Positions 1-8,011 of a DNA stretch of 16,134 nt are shown piece after piece. The position numbers were made by a program, and so were the translations under genes. The stretch spans positions 1 through 16,134 of the forward strand of contig JASHRR010000093.1 in the NCBI GenBank assembly GCA_030037185.1, given 5' to 3'. The stretch comes from Xanthobacteraceae bacterium (GTDB lineage Bacteria; Pseudomonadota; Alphaproteobacteria; Rhizobiales; Xanthobacteraceae). The notes under the pieces were generated by a model. It saw nothing but the letters and a program-made list of their open reading frames with translations. It had not been told where the DNA came from and ran no database searches. The stretch's first letter is position 1; the number at the start of each line of letters is the position of its first letter.

Positions 1-2760
1 TCGAGCCCGACGGCGTCGCAGACGGAATTGAACGACCTGGCAAGCAACTTCGTGAGGCCGCCGCTGACGAATGTGGCAGGCGCGGCGCTGCCCGCCCCTT
101 ATGGCGGCACCCCCCGACAGGTGCAGATCGATCTCGATCAACGAGCGCTGCAGTCATATGGACTTTCGGCGCAGGACGTCGTCAACGCCCTCTCGGTCCA
201 GAACCTGATTACGCCGGCCGGAACCGAGAAGATCGGCGCCTATGAATACACCGTCAATCTCAACGGTTCTCCGCAAAGAGTGGCGGATTTCAATGATCTG
301 CCAATCAAGGCCGTCAACGGTGCGATGGTTTATGTGCGCGACGTGGCGTTCGCACATGACGGGAGTCCGCCCCAGACAAATGTCGTTCAGCTGGACGGGC
401 GCAAGGGCGTCCTGATGACGGTGCTCAAAACCGGCACTGCATCGACGCTCGACATCATTGCCGGGATCAAGGAGCTGCTTCCGCGCATCCAGGAAACGCT
501 TCCACCCGACGTGGAGCTGAAAATCGTCAATGATCAGTCGGGCTTCGTGAAAGCATCGGTCTTGTCGGTCGTTCGCGAGGGAGTCATCGCGGCCGGATTG
601 ACCGGCCTGATGATCCTGCTTTTCCTCGGCAGCTGGCGCTCGACGCTGATCATTTCGATCTCAATTCCATTGTCGATCCTTGCCGCTCTGCCTGTGCTGT
701 CGGCTCTGGGTGAAACGATCAACGTCATGACGCTTGGGGGTTTTGCCCTCGCGGTCGGCATGCTTGTCGACGAGGCAACCGTCACGATCGAAAACATCAA
801 CTGGCATCTGGAGCAGGGCAAGCCGATCAAGACCGCCATCCTCGACGGTGCGGAGCAAATCGTCGTCGCGGCAACTCTCTCGCTGCTTTGCATTTGTATT
901 GTTTTTGTTCCGATGTTCGGACTCGGCGGCGTCTCGGGGTATCTGTTCCGGCCGCTGGCGGAAGCGGTCGTCGTCGCGATGACGGCTTCCTATCTGTGGT
1001 CGCGGACGCTCGTGCCGACCATGGCCAACTACCTGCTGAGCCACCAGGTTCACGGTGCTGAGGCCAGGCATGGCGGCGCGAACAAAATCGGTCGCGCGGA
1101 ACGTGTTCAGCAAAGCTTCGAGCGTGCGTTTGAGCGCTTGAGGTCGGCGTATGTCGGGGTGCTGCGCCTCGCCTTGGCGCACCGCCGGATTGCGGTCGCG
1201 GTGTTCCTGCTGCTGCCGCTGCTCTCTTTCACCCTCATGCCGTTTCTTGGCGAGAACTTCTTCCCGGACATCGCAGGTGATGCGATCAGGCTTCATGTCC
1301 GCGCCCATCCGGGAACACGGATCGAAGAAGTGACGCGCCTCGCAGACGAGGTCGAGGCGGAGATACGCAACGTCATCCCGCCGGACAAGATTCTGAGCAG
1401 TGTCGACAACATCGGCTTGCCGCTCAGCGGCATAAATTTCTCCTACAGCAATTCCGGGACCATCGGCGTGCTCGATGCGGACATTCTCCTTTCGCTGAAC
1501 AACGCGACCGAGCTTCCGGTCGCCGAATACGTAAAGACCCTGCGCGAAGTGCTACCCCAGAAATTCCCCGGCGCGACCTTTTCCTTCCTGCCGCCCGACA
1601 TGGTGAGCCAGATCTTGAATTTCGGCGCGCCGGCGCCCATCGACGTCGCGATCAGCGGCCCCGACATGGTGGAGAACCGAAAGCTCGCCGCGACTCTGCT
1701 GGCCAAGATCAGCCACGTGCCCGGCGTTGCCGATCCCCGCATCCAGCAGGTTTTCCAGGGACCGGCGTTGAATGTCGAATTCAACCGCATGTTCGCCGGG
1801 GTGGTCGGCCTTACCGAATACGACGCCGCTGCGACGATGCAGAACACGCTGGCCGGCAGCAGCCAGACCACGCCCACCTACTGGCTGAATCCCCAGAACG
1901 GCGTCTCCTATCCGGTTTCCGTGCAGACGCCACAGTACCGTATCGACACCTTGGACGGGTTGAAGACCATGCCGGTGACTGCGACGGGCAGGTCTCCCCA
2001 GTTGCTCGGCGGCCTGGCTACGGTGACGCCGGGACCCGAGAGCGCTGTCGTCACACACTATAATATCCGGCCCGCGATCGACATCTACGCGACCACCCAG
2101 GGACGCGATCTCGGCGGAGTCACCGCCGAAATCCGGAAGGTTCTTGAGGAGACGCGTGCGGATTGGGGCAAAGGTGTGCGGGCGGTCATGCGCGGCCAGG
2201 TCGCGACCATGGACCAGGCTTACAGCGAGCTTTTCTTTGGTCTGGCTTTCGCGATCGTTCTCATCTACCTGCTGATCGTCGTCAATTTCCAGTCGTGGCT
2301 TGATCCTTTCATCATCATCATGGCTTTGCCGACGGCGCTTGCGGGGATCGTCTGGATGCTGTTCGTGACCGGCACGACCTTGTCGGTGCCGGCGCTGACG
2401 GGCGCAATCATGTGCATGGGGGTTGCGACCGCTAACAGTATCCTCGTCATCAGCTTTGCCCGCGAACGCCTGGCTGCAGGCGCGGATGCCGTCAGCTCAG
2501 CGGTCGAAGCGGGAGGCACACGGCTGAGACCGGTGATGATGACCGCGCTGGCGATGATCATCGGCATGGTGCCGATGGCAGTCGAGTCGGGCCAGAACGC
2601 ACCGCTCGGCCGCGCCGTCATCGGCGGCCTGGTGTTTGCAACCTTTGCGACACTGTTCTTCGTGCCGACGTTGTTCAGCATCTTCCATCGGCGCGATGAA
2701 AATCAAAGTCGACGCAGCCCAACCGCACTTGCCAACCACCTTGAAGTGAACCCCACATGA
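1..2760 (+). CDS. RND efflux transporter permease (AcrB/HAE1-like), 5' end outside the window
   Basis: Inner-membrane proton-driven RND pump. The reading frame is open from base 1 and the first codons are coding, so the gene starts upstream; about 919 codons are visible against roughly 1,050 for the family, so about 130 residues (TM1 and the start of the first porter domain) are missing. Residue numbers count from the TTG at 28. Hydrophobic helices lie near 180-305, a second large periplasmic loop near 405-715, and a C-terminal helix bundle near 745-890. The TM4 proton-relay motif reads GMLVDEATV (D248-E249) where AcrB has Asp-Asp. The TM10 motif reads GVATANSILV, with Ala802 where AcrB has Lys940. 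The stop overlaps the adaptor start by 4 bp. The family call is firm; the substrate is unknown. The altered relay residues fit a divergent HAE1 subgroup rather than a broken gene, because the frame is intact. Confidence 0.93.
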   Translation, partial: SSPTASQTELNDLASNFVRPPLTNVAGAALPAPYGGTPRQVQIDLDQRALQSYGLSAQDVVNALSVQNLITPAGTEKIGAYEYTVNLNGSPQRVADFNDLPIKAVNGAMVYVRDVAFAHDGSPPQTNVVQLDGRKGVLMTVLKTGTASTLDIIAGIKELLPRIQETLPPDVELKIVNDQSGFVKASVLSVVREGVIAAGLTGLMILLFLGSWRSTLIISISIPLSILAALPVLSALGETINVMTLGGFALAVGMLVDEATVTIENINWHLEQGKPIKTAILDGAEQIVVAATLSLLCICIVFVPMFGLGGVSGYLFRPLAEAVVVAMTASYLWSRTLVPTMANYLLSHQVHGAEARHGGANKIGRAERVQQSFERAFERLRSAYVGVLRLALAHRRIAVAVFLLLPLLSFTLMPFLGENFFPDIAGDAIRLHVRAHPGTRIEEVTRLADEVEAEIRNVIPPDKILSSVDNIGLPLSGINFSYSNSGTIGVLDADILLSLNNATELPVAEYVKTLREVLPQKFPGATFSFLPPDMVSQILNFGAPAPIDVAISGPDMVENRKLAATLLAKISHVPGVADPRIQQVFQGPALNVEFNRMFAGVVGLTEYDAAATMQNTLAGSSQTTPTYWLNPQNGVSYPVSVQTPQYRIDTLDGLKTMPVTATGRSPQLLGGLATVTPGPESAVVTHYNIRPAIDIYATTQGRDLGGVTAEIRKVLEETRADWGKGVRAVMRGQVATMDQAYSELFFGLAFAIVLIYLLIVVNFQSWLDPFIIIMALPTALAGIVWMLFVTGTTLSVPALTGAIMCMGVATANSILVISFARERLAAGADAVSSAVEAGGTRLRPVMMTALAMIIGMVPMAVESGQNAPLGRAVIGGLVFATFATLFFVPTLFSIFHRRDENQSRRSPTALANHLEVNPT

Positions 2761-3980
2761 CCGAAAAACATCCGACTGCGGACGACGCGAAAACGCCAAG
2801 CACTCGCCGTGTCCTCCTGACCGGAAGCATCGTCGCGGTCGCGGCCGCGGCGATCGCGACGATCGGGATCTCGAACCGCGCGAAAAGCGTGCAGGAGGTT
2901 GCACGGTGGACCGACGAGCAGGCGATCCCGAATGTCACCGTCGTCTCGCCGACGCCTGCGCCGGGACAGGACGAGCTGATCCTGCCTGGAAATATCGAAG
3001 CCTTTTACACCGGATCGATCTTTGCGCGTGCCAGCGGCTATGTGAGGCAATGGCACCAGGATATCGGCGCCCATGTCAAACAGGGCGAGGTGCTGGCGGT
3101 GATCGACACGCCCGATCTCGATCAGCAGCTTGCCCAGGCGCGGGCTGATCTTGAGACCGCGCAGGCAAACGAAAGGCTTTCGAATGTCACCGCCGAACGA
3201 TGGCGGACGCTTGCCCTGCGCGATATCGTTTCGCAGCAGGCCAAGGACGAGAAATTGGGTGACTTTCAGGCCAAGACCGCAGCGGTGCAGGCCGCGCAAG
3301 CCAACGTGGCCCGGTTGGAATCGCTACAGTCTTTCAATCAGCTGGTCGCGCCGTTCGACGGAGTCGTCACCTCGCGCGGCATCGACATCGGCCAGCTGGT
3401 GACCGCGGGCGGCAACTCGGGAAGACCGCTCTTCACGGTTTCCGATATTCACCGTGTCCGCGTTTACATTAATGTTCCGCAGGCATTCCTTGGCGGATTG
3501 AAGCCCGGGCTCGCGGCATCCCTGGTGCTGCCGCAGTATCCTGACGAGGCCTTCCCGGCCGAGCTCACGACAACGTCCAATTCCGTCACACCGGATTCCC
3601 GCTCGGCATTGATCGAATTGCAGGCGGATAATCCCGATGGCAAGCTCTGGCCCGGCTCTTTCACGGAAGTCCATTTTCATCTCCAGGCCAAAGGACAGGT
3701 GCTGCACATTCCGGCAACGGCGCTATACTTCGGACCGCGGGGCATCGAAGTGGCATCGCTCGCGCCTGATGGCAGAGTGAGCTTCTCCAGAGTCCAGCTC
3801 GGCCGCAATCTCGGCCGCGAGGTCGAAGTCCTGTCGGGCCTTTCGCCGGATGCCGCTGTCATCGACAGCCCGCCCGAGTCGCTGACGGCCGGCCAGGTCG
3901 TGCGCGTCGCCAAACAGAACTCGGAGAGGCCGGACGCCAGTCTTCGGGCGGACGGCCGGCAAGCTGAACGGTTGCGATGA
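2757..3980 (+). CDS. RND efflux periplasmic adaptor (membrane fusion protein)
   Basis: Periplasmic adaptor (HlyD/AcrA type) that links the upstream permease to an outer-membrane channel. It has 407 residues, normal for the family. An N-terminal anchor helix covers about 18-38. The first half of the barrel-sandwich (lipoyl-like) domain is at about 78-120, with GYVRQWHQDIGAHVKQGEVL typical of adaptors. A helical hairpin follows at about 122-190 and the second lipoyl half at 196-215 (LVAPFDGVVTSRGIDIGQLV). Beta-barrel and membrane-proximal domains run to about 385, and the last 20 residues are polar. The ATG lies inside the permease stop (ATGA), implying translational coupling. The order permease then adaptor is the reverse of acrAB. 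No TolC/NodT gene follows, so the channel must come from elsewhere. Confidence 0.93.
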   Translation: MTEKHPTADDAKTPSTRRVLLTGSIVAVAAAAIATIGISNRAKSVQEVARWTDEQAIPNVTVVSPTPAPGQDELILPGNIEAFYTGSIFARASGYVRQWHQDIGAHVKQGEVLAVIDTPDLDQQLAQARADLETAQANERLSNVTAERWRTLALRDIVSQQAKDEKLGDFQAKTAAVQAAQANVARLESLQSFNQLVAPFDGVVTSRGIDIGQLVTAGGNSGRPLFTVSDIHRVRVYINVPQAFLGGLKPGLAASLVLPQYPDEAFPAELTTTSNSVTPDSRSALIELQADNPDGKLWPGSFTEVHFHLQAKGQVLHIPATALYFGPRGIEVASLAPDGRVSFSRVQLGRNLGREVEVLSGLSPDAAVIDSPPESLTAGQVVRVAKQNSERPDASLRADGRQAERLR

Positions 3981-4513
3981 TCCGCGCCGGGCGGGAGCTG
4001 GAAGTTGGGAAATCAAGGAAAGCAAAACGGTCCAGCGGCGGCGTGACGCTGGCAGCGCGGCAGCCCAAAGGATCGCGGTCGCCTGGCCTCCCCTCAGGCA
4101 CGACTCTCGATTTCAGAGCCATGTGTCGGTTCTTTCGACGACGGCACTCGACGAGCTTGGCGTTTATGACGTGCGGCAAAACTGTGTTGCGGGTAGCAGA
4201 ACGAGGGTGATGGATCTGTGATGATTCGCAGGAAGGCGATCTTCTTTATCGATCGGTTCACGACTTGCGGTCTACGTCGCTTACCGCAATCGCTTGTGTT
4301 GTCCCAAGCCGCCCGCGATGCTGACGGCCAACGCCGATAGACTGCGCGAAGTCGCGACGACCTCCTGACCGATGCAGTGGATCGACAGTGCCTTTGCGAG
4401 AAACGACGGTGCCCAATCGCGCCACCAAGCAGCGCTTTTGTTAGAGCGCCGGCGATCCCTAGGAGTCCCTAGGAGTCAAACTGGGATGTCGCCTGCCTGC
4501 TTCGTCGTTCAGC
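3981..4513. other. Intergenic region with no supported gene
   Basis: 533 bp between the adaptor and the converging peptidase gene. A 77-codon frame begins at 3977 with an ATGA overlap on the adaptor stop, but its Arg/Ser-rich product matches nothing I recognise and the overlap may be chance. No terminator with a T-tract was seen. A perfect 10-bp tandem repeat lies near the right end. Confidence 0.6.
4456..4475. repeat. 10-bp perfect tandem duplication
   Basis: The unit TCCCTAGGAG occurs twice head to tail, followed by TC, which begins a third copy. It lies about 40 bp beyond the stop of the peptidase gene. Function unknown; replication slippage is the simplest origin. Confidence 0.8.
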
Positions 4514-5356
4514 TCAGCTTTCATTTGCCCGCAGAAAATCAGCCCAGAGCGACCAAAGGTCCCTTCCGTAGCCCGCCATCACCGCGCCCCCGAGCTGGCG
4601 ACCATCGAGCACGGCCGCCATCGTGCGGGCGAAGCCGGCAGGCTCCCTGTCATGGAGGAAAGTCACAAAAAGCCCGGCCTGCCGATAGCCCATCATGATA
4701 CGTGACCCATCCGCTGTTTCTGACGCATTTTCGAATTTGATACCGGTTAGATTCCGCCACGACCCCTCGCTGTCAATGGCGATGCGGTCACCACGCCGGA
4801 GGGCATCGCGCGCCTCGGTCTCGCTGACAAATTCTGCGCCGCCACCTCCCGAAACCATGACGGCGAGTCCCTCTTTGAACCAGTTCGGCAGGTGAATGTA
4901 GGCCTGCGCCGATATCCAACTCTGAAGATGGGCGTGGGACATTTCGTGGGTCAGGATGGCCGGGAGACGCTGGCGCTGTGCGGAGAACAGGATCGGCGAG
5001 AGAGTCACGTGACCAAAGAACGTCACGCCGGCGGCACGGGGGTGTCCCAGTCCGTTGCCTGCCGCGAAGGCCCCCCGCGACACGTACACGCCGACCGTGA
5101 CAGGGTGTGCGAACGGACGTCCATGAACGGACTCGACCCGTGCTATGGTGGCGGGCAGAAGGGCGGCGACCGCGCGCGCATATTCGGCCCCGCCCCGTTC
5201 ATAGTGCACCTGGGGATTTTCCGGCGACGCCGCCAGCCGGTCCGGGTTGTTCCATACGCCGGCCGCAAATTGACGCACCGTCGCGGTGGATACACCGACG
5301 AGCAGCAGCAGCGCGATGGCCGTCGCTGCAATCGTCTTTGCGATCAGATACCGCAT
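4514..5356 (-). CDS. Exported gluzincin metallopeptidase, peptidase MA-like (HExxH)
   Basis: Putative zinc peptidase acting outside the cytoplasm. It has 280 residues. Residues 7-26 form a hydrophobic N-terminal segment after a basic start, either a signal peptide or a membrane anchor. The active site is HEMSH (H137, E138, H141), followed by NWFKEGLAVMVS, where E162 is the expected third zinc ligand. This H-E-x-x-H plus W-x-x-E-G-x-A arrangement is typical of the peptidase MA/M1-like superfamily. The C-terminal third (about 221-275) is helical and resembles the small helical tail of those proteins. Upstream of the chosen ATG there is a GGAGG about 15 nt away, rather far but the only candidate. 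It converges with the RND operon and is not in an operon. Substrate unknown. Zinc ligands are intact, so it is probably active. Confidence 0.82.
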   Translation of the reverse strand: MRYLIAKTIAATAIALLLLVGVSTATVRQFAAGVWNNPDRLAASPENPQVHYERGGAEYARAVAALLPATIARVESVHGRPFAHPVTVGVYVSRGAFAAGNGLGHPRAAGVTFFGHVTLSPILFSAQRQRLPAILTHEMSHAHLQSWISAQAYIHLPNWFKEGLAVMVSGGGGAEFVSETEARDALRRGDRIAIDSEGSWRNLTGIKFENASETADGSRIMMGYRQAGLFVTFLHDREPAGFARTMAAVLDGRQLGGAVMAGYGRDLWSLWADFLRANES

Positions 5357-5592
5357 TTGCCGGTCGTTGCGCCTCCGTCACGTCGCGCGCACGTAAGCCT
5401 CAGTCAGCCGACGGCGCAATCCGCTTTTTTGCCACGGAGCCGGCCGGTTACCCGATCGACCAGCAGCGCGGTGGTCTGCTCGTCGTTAGCCGAATCGACA
5501 CAGCCGTTGCTTGATGGCTCGCGGGCGCTGTTGGCTGATCGGGGCACCGGCCGTCGTGCATGGCAAGGACATCCCGGCATAGCTCGCACATG

Positions 5593-5638
5593 TTTCACAG
5601 TCCTGGAGGGATAAGACGGCTTTCACAGTCCCGGAGGG
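5593..5638. repeat. Pair of 18-bp direct repeats, 28-bp period
   Basis: TTTCACAGTCCTGGAGGG at 5593-5610 and TTTCACAGTCCCGGAGGG at 5621-5638 differ at one base and are separated by a 10-bp spacer. Only two copies are present, so this is not a CRISPR array. It may be a tandem regulator site or a relic of a duplicated end. No gene starts close by on either strand. Confidence 0.8.
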
Positions 5639-5954
5639 CGGTGAGCAGTCCGTTTGATTCGCATGGGTCGGGCCGCGGCGCGAAATAGCCTGGCTCTCCA
5701 TAGACAAGGGCGGCTCGGCCACCTGAGCAAAGAGAAGCCGGACCGCTGTCTCGGTATAACCCCCACCGGGTCTTGCCTTTTGCGGCGCGCCAACGCTGAA
5801 GGTTGCGGCGATCGCATAGCCGTTGCGCCCGTTCTACGTCACGTCGCACCACTCGCCCGTGCAACTGGTGACTGAGCCGGAATGCTCGCGATGATCTTCG
5901 AAGTATGTGCCCGGCCCGTTGCGCAAACTAACTGATTAACTGACGCTCCTCGCG

Positions 5955-6118
5955 ACCCTTACGGGCGTAGTGCCCGGGCTTGTCTTAAGTCTTGCCTTCG
6001 AGAGGTTCCGAACTGAGGAAGCATTCGGACGTCGGTCTTGCACCTAGCTTGGGGCCGTAGTCCAAGCTGACCCTGGCAGCCCAAGAGGTGGGGCAAAAGC
6101 CCCCACCTTCAGGTTGCC
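5955..6118. ncRNA. Possible structured RNA: cluster of stem-loops
   Basis: About 160 bp hold at least three good hairpins in a row: TCCGAA/TTCGGA (6007-6012 with 6024-6029, 11-nt loop), AGCTTGG/CCAAGCT (6046-6052 with 6062-6068, 9-nt loop) and a two-part hairpin at 6075-6118 with an outer helix of about 7 bp and inner GGTGGGG/CCCCACC. A smaller GGGC/GCCC pairing lies near 5967-5979. No open frame explains these. The strand cannot be told from pairing alone. On the minus strand the stretch from 6045 to 6020 resembles group II intron domain I text, but no domain V or reverse transcriptase was found. Identity unknown. Confidence 0.3.
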
Positions 6119-6150
6119 TTAGGTCGGGGATGGTTACTCAGCACGCCTTT

Positions 6151-6381
6151 CTAGTCCAGGCGTACCAGCGCGGTGCCAGTTGGCGCGAATCTCTCTGGTC
6201 TGTTTGCGTGTTCTTTCGCCCATCGGTGAAGAATTACCGGAAGAGCTTTGGCGGTAATTTCCCCATCGCCTGCCGCGTTCCATAAACCGGCAGCCAGTTC
6301 GATCATTTCGCCGTAGGTGAGCAAACGGATCAGTTGCGCGATTTTCTCGATCGGATCATACGGCACGAAATCAATCTGCAT
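6151..6381 (-). CDS. Small conserved-type hypothetical protein (76 aa)
   Basis: Unrecognised small acidic-to-neutral soluble protein of 76 residues. It has a strong ribosome binding site (AGGAGG, 13 nt before the ATG), regular amino-acid composition and predicted helices at about 10-35 (PIEKIAQLIRLLTYGEMIEL) and 43-58 (TAKALPVILHRWAKEH). No signal peptide, cysteine or metal motif is visible. The composition and the site argue for a real gene. Similar short proteins are, from memory, common in Bradyrhizobium, but I cannot assign a function. It stands alone, reading towards the stem-loop cluster, whose GC-rich hairpin at 6075-6118 lies about 30 bp past its stop and could help end its transcript, though no T-tract follows. 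Confidence 0.6.
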   Translation of the reverse strand: MQIDFVPYDPIEKIAQLIRLLTYGEMIELAAGLWNAAGDGEITAKALPVILHRWAKEHANRPERFAPTGTALVRLD

Positions 6382-6918
6382 CGGCGTCCGGTTTCCTCCT
6401 GGTAGTTGGCTCCGAGGGCCAGGTTATTTCTAGCGAATTCGTTGCCTCTGCGAAGTAGAATCCTGCCCGGATGTCTGTCCCGAGGCTCTTTTTTTGCCAT
6501 TGCGGTTTGCGGCTTTGAGCTACGTCGTTGTTTTCGTTTGGCTCCCCGGCCGGATTCAATAGTGTTGTCCAACCATCTGGACGCGGTGCCGGGCTACAAC
6601 AGTTCAACCAGATGGCGCGAAATGTTGGCGCGGCAAGCCAGGGGCGTGGCGCGAATCGCCGAGACGCGAAGCTGACCATAGGCCTCAGCACCAATCTTGC
6701 CACCCATCATGGGCGAGTCAGCTACCCTACAATCCCAAGCCGCGCGCACGTCCTTGATCCGGTCTGCCTTATGAAGGAAAAGTCAAAACGACTCAGCGCC
6801 GGCTGTGGCCGGTGCTGCCGGGGCTAGTGGAACGGTGGGCACACTGGGTTCATCGCGGGGCGACGTTGTTCGCCCGTGTTTGACCCCGCTGCGGCTGGGT
6901 GCAAGATGGCCGGTGGGG
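6382..6918. other. Intergenic region with no supported gene
   Basis: 537 bp upstream of both the small minus-strand gene and the pRiA4b ORF-3 gene. Overlapping frames on both strands (for example 6528-6827 plus and 6371-6703 minus) have no ribosome binding site and no recognisable motif. Both flanking promoters must lie here, but I could not pick a convincing -35/-10 pair. Confidence 0.5.
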
Positions 6919-7578
6919 ATGAAACCGGAGATGACGCCCGTGCCGACCGAGACCGCCACATCGCCGCGCGCGGTCTGGGAGGAGCCGAACGCCGTCCAGA
7001 TTCGTGTGTCGCTCGACGGCGTGGAGCCGGCCATCTACCGCCGCCTGGTCGTGCCGCTCGACACCACGCTCGCCCAGCTGCACCACATCTTGCAGGCGGC
7101 CATGGGCTGGCGCGACTCGCATTTCCACCAGTTCGAGATCGGCGGCCTCCGTTTCGGGGACCCCGAGCTGCTCAACCGGGACATGCCGGATGATTTCCAG
7201 CAGGCCTTCGACTCCAGCTCCGTGCGACTGCGCGACTTCCACTTTGATCACGTGGCCGAGCTGTGCTTCGGCTACCTCTACGACTTCGGCGATAGCTGGC
7301 AGCACACGGTGGCGCTCGAGAAGCTGCTGGCCGTGAAGCCGGCACCCAAGACCGCGACCTGCATCGAGGGTGCGCGCTCCTGTCCGCCCGAGAATGTCGG
7401 TGGGACATGCGGCTATTTTGAATTCCTGCGCGTGCTGCTCAATCCCGAGCCCGATGAGCTCGAGGAGCAGCGGCAGCTGAAGCGCTGGTGCGGCGGCAGG
7501 TTCAACCCGGAGCAGTTCGACCTGGCGAAGACGGACAAAGCGGTGCGCGGCGCGCTGAGAAGGCGACCACGAGAGTGA
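6919..7578 (+). CDS. Plasmid pRiA4b ORF-3 family protein
   Basis: Member of the pRiA4b ORF-3 family, first named from a Rhizobium plasmid; biochemical role not established. From about residue 23 the family pattern is clear: VQIRVSLDGVEPAIYRRLVV, then LHHILQAAMGWRDSHFHQF, YLYDFGDSWQHTVALE, and the CPPENVGG(T)CGYFEFLRVL segment with its conserved Cys-Pro-Pro-Glu and Gly-Gly-x-x-Gly-Tyr. The domain runs to about residue 205 and the last residues are basic. The frame stays open upstream to a GTG at 6805, but that extension is Gly/Ala-rich and unlike the family. ATG at 6919 (219 aa) or 6931 (215 aa) is more likely. Neither has a strong ribosome binding site, so the start is uncertain. It stands alone with long spacers on both sides. 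Confidence 0.9.
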   Translation: MKPEMTPVPTETATSPRAVWEEPNAVQIRVSLDGVEPAIYRRLVVPLDTTLAQLHHILQAAMGWRDSHFHQFEIGGLRFGDPELLNRDMPDDFQQAFDSSSVRLRDFHFDHVAELCFGYLYDFGDSWQHTVALEKLLAVKPAPKTATCIEGARSCPPENVGGTCGYFEFLRVLLNPEPDELEEQRQLKRWCGGRFNPEQFDLAKTDKAVRGALRRRPRE

Positions 7579-7689
7579 CCGGCATCGAGCTGCGTGCAAA
7601 GGAAAGCACATAGGCTGGAGGATGCAAAGGACAACCATGTCGTCTTAGATGGCGGAGAAGTCTGAACACGGTGAAGCCAGAGGGTTTTG

Positions 7690-7855
7690 CTCCCGTGAAC
7701 ACTGCCGCTTCGCCGTTGATCACGATGGGCTGCCTCGCCGGCATCGTCTGGCCAGATTTCCCGATGCCGTCATCGGCCTCCAGATCTGCATGGCGATCGG
7801 AATGCTCATCGCCGCCGGGCTCGGCACGTTGCTCGGCTCCCGCTCTCCGGATTGA
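7690..7855 (+). pseudogene. Possible frameshifted fragment of an integral membrane transporter (CDF-like)
   Basis: Two plus-strand frames read as one short membrane segment if a frameshift near 7765 is allowed: NTAASPLITMGCLAGIVWPD in one frame, then DAVIGLQICMAIGMLIAAG in the next, ending at the TGA at 7853. The pattern of a hydrophobic helix, WPD, then VIGL and another helix resembles the fifth-to-sixth helix region of cation diffusion facilitators. The match is short and from memory. No start codon or ribosome binding site belongs to it. Confidence 0.28.
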
Positions 7856-7866
7856 GCCTCACAACC

Positions 7867-7886
7867 GTGTTGCTCAACAGCAACAC
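7867..7886. promoter_or_regulatory. Perfect 8-bp inverted repeat with 4-nt loop
   Basis: GTGTTGCT and AGCAACAC flank the loop CAAC. It lies about 125 bp before the porin start codon and is not followed by a T-tract. It could be an operator or a 5'-leader hairpin of the porin mRNA; it could also be the end of whatever gene decayed at 7690-7855. Confidence 0.45.
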
Positions 7887-8011
7887 TTCGCGACCGATAC
7901 CAAACATTACGGCAAGTTTAGTCACACCTTGCGGCGCTCATCAGGCAAGACCTGTTGGGCCGCCTACGGGCGATCCAGCGGGGCGCCATCAACCTGCCGA
8001 AGGAGGAACTA

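Larger units (their letters stand above)
5357..6150. other. Long intergenic region with repeats and stem-loops
   Basis: 794 bp without a convincing protein gene. Several overlapping minus-strand frames between about 5486 and 5864 are open but mutually inconsistent, lack ribosome binding sites and have low-complexity composition. The right part (5955-6118) is dense in inverted repeats and is listed separately. The sequence suggests non-coding or relic DNA. Confidence 0.55.
7579..8011. other. Intergenic region upstream of the porin gene
   Basis: 433 bp holding a possible transporter fragment (7690-7855) and a perfect hairpin (7867-7886). The porin ribosome binding site AAGGAGG is at its right end (8000-8006). 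No other gene is supported. Confidence 0.6.

Noticed and set aside
661..1308. Long minus-strand frame opposite the RND permease
   Set aside because: Arg/His/Gln-rich antisense shadow of a clear coding frame, no ribosome binding site and no family pattern.
3977..4210. 77-codon frame overlapping the adaptor stop by ATGA
   Set aside because: The overlap suggests coupling, but the product is Arg/Ser-rich, lacks any motif of a pump component and resembles random GC-rich sequence.
4892..5614. 240-codon plus-strand frame opposite the metallopeptidase
   Set aside because: Antisense shadow of the HExxH peptidase; Arg-rich, no domain.
5593..5638. CRISPR array
   Set aside because: Only two repeat copies with a 10-bp spacer, and no cas genes.
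7955..8011. Upstream GTG start for the porin gene
   Set aside because: It would add 19 residues ahead of an ideal signal peptide and ignores the AAGGAGG placed for the ATG at 8012.
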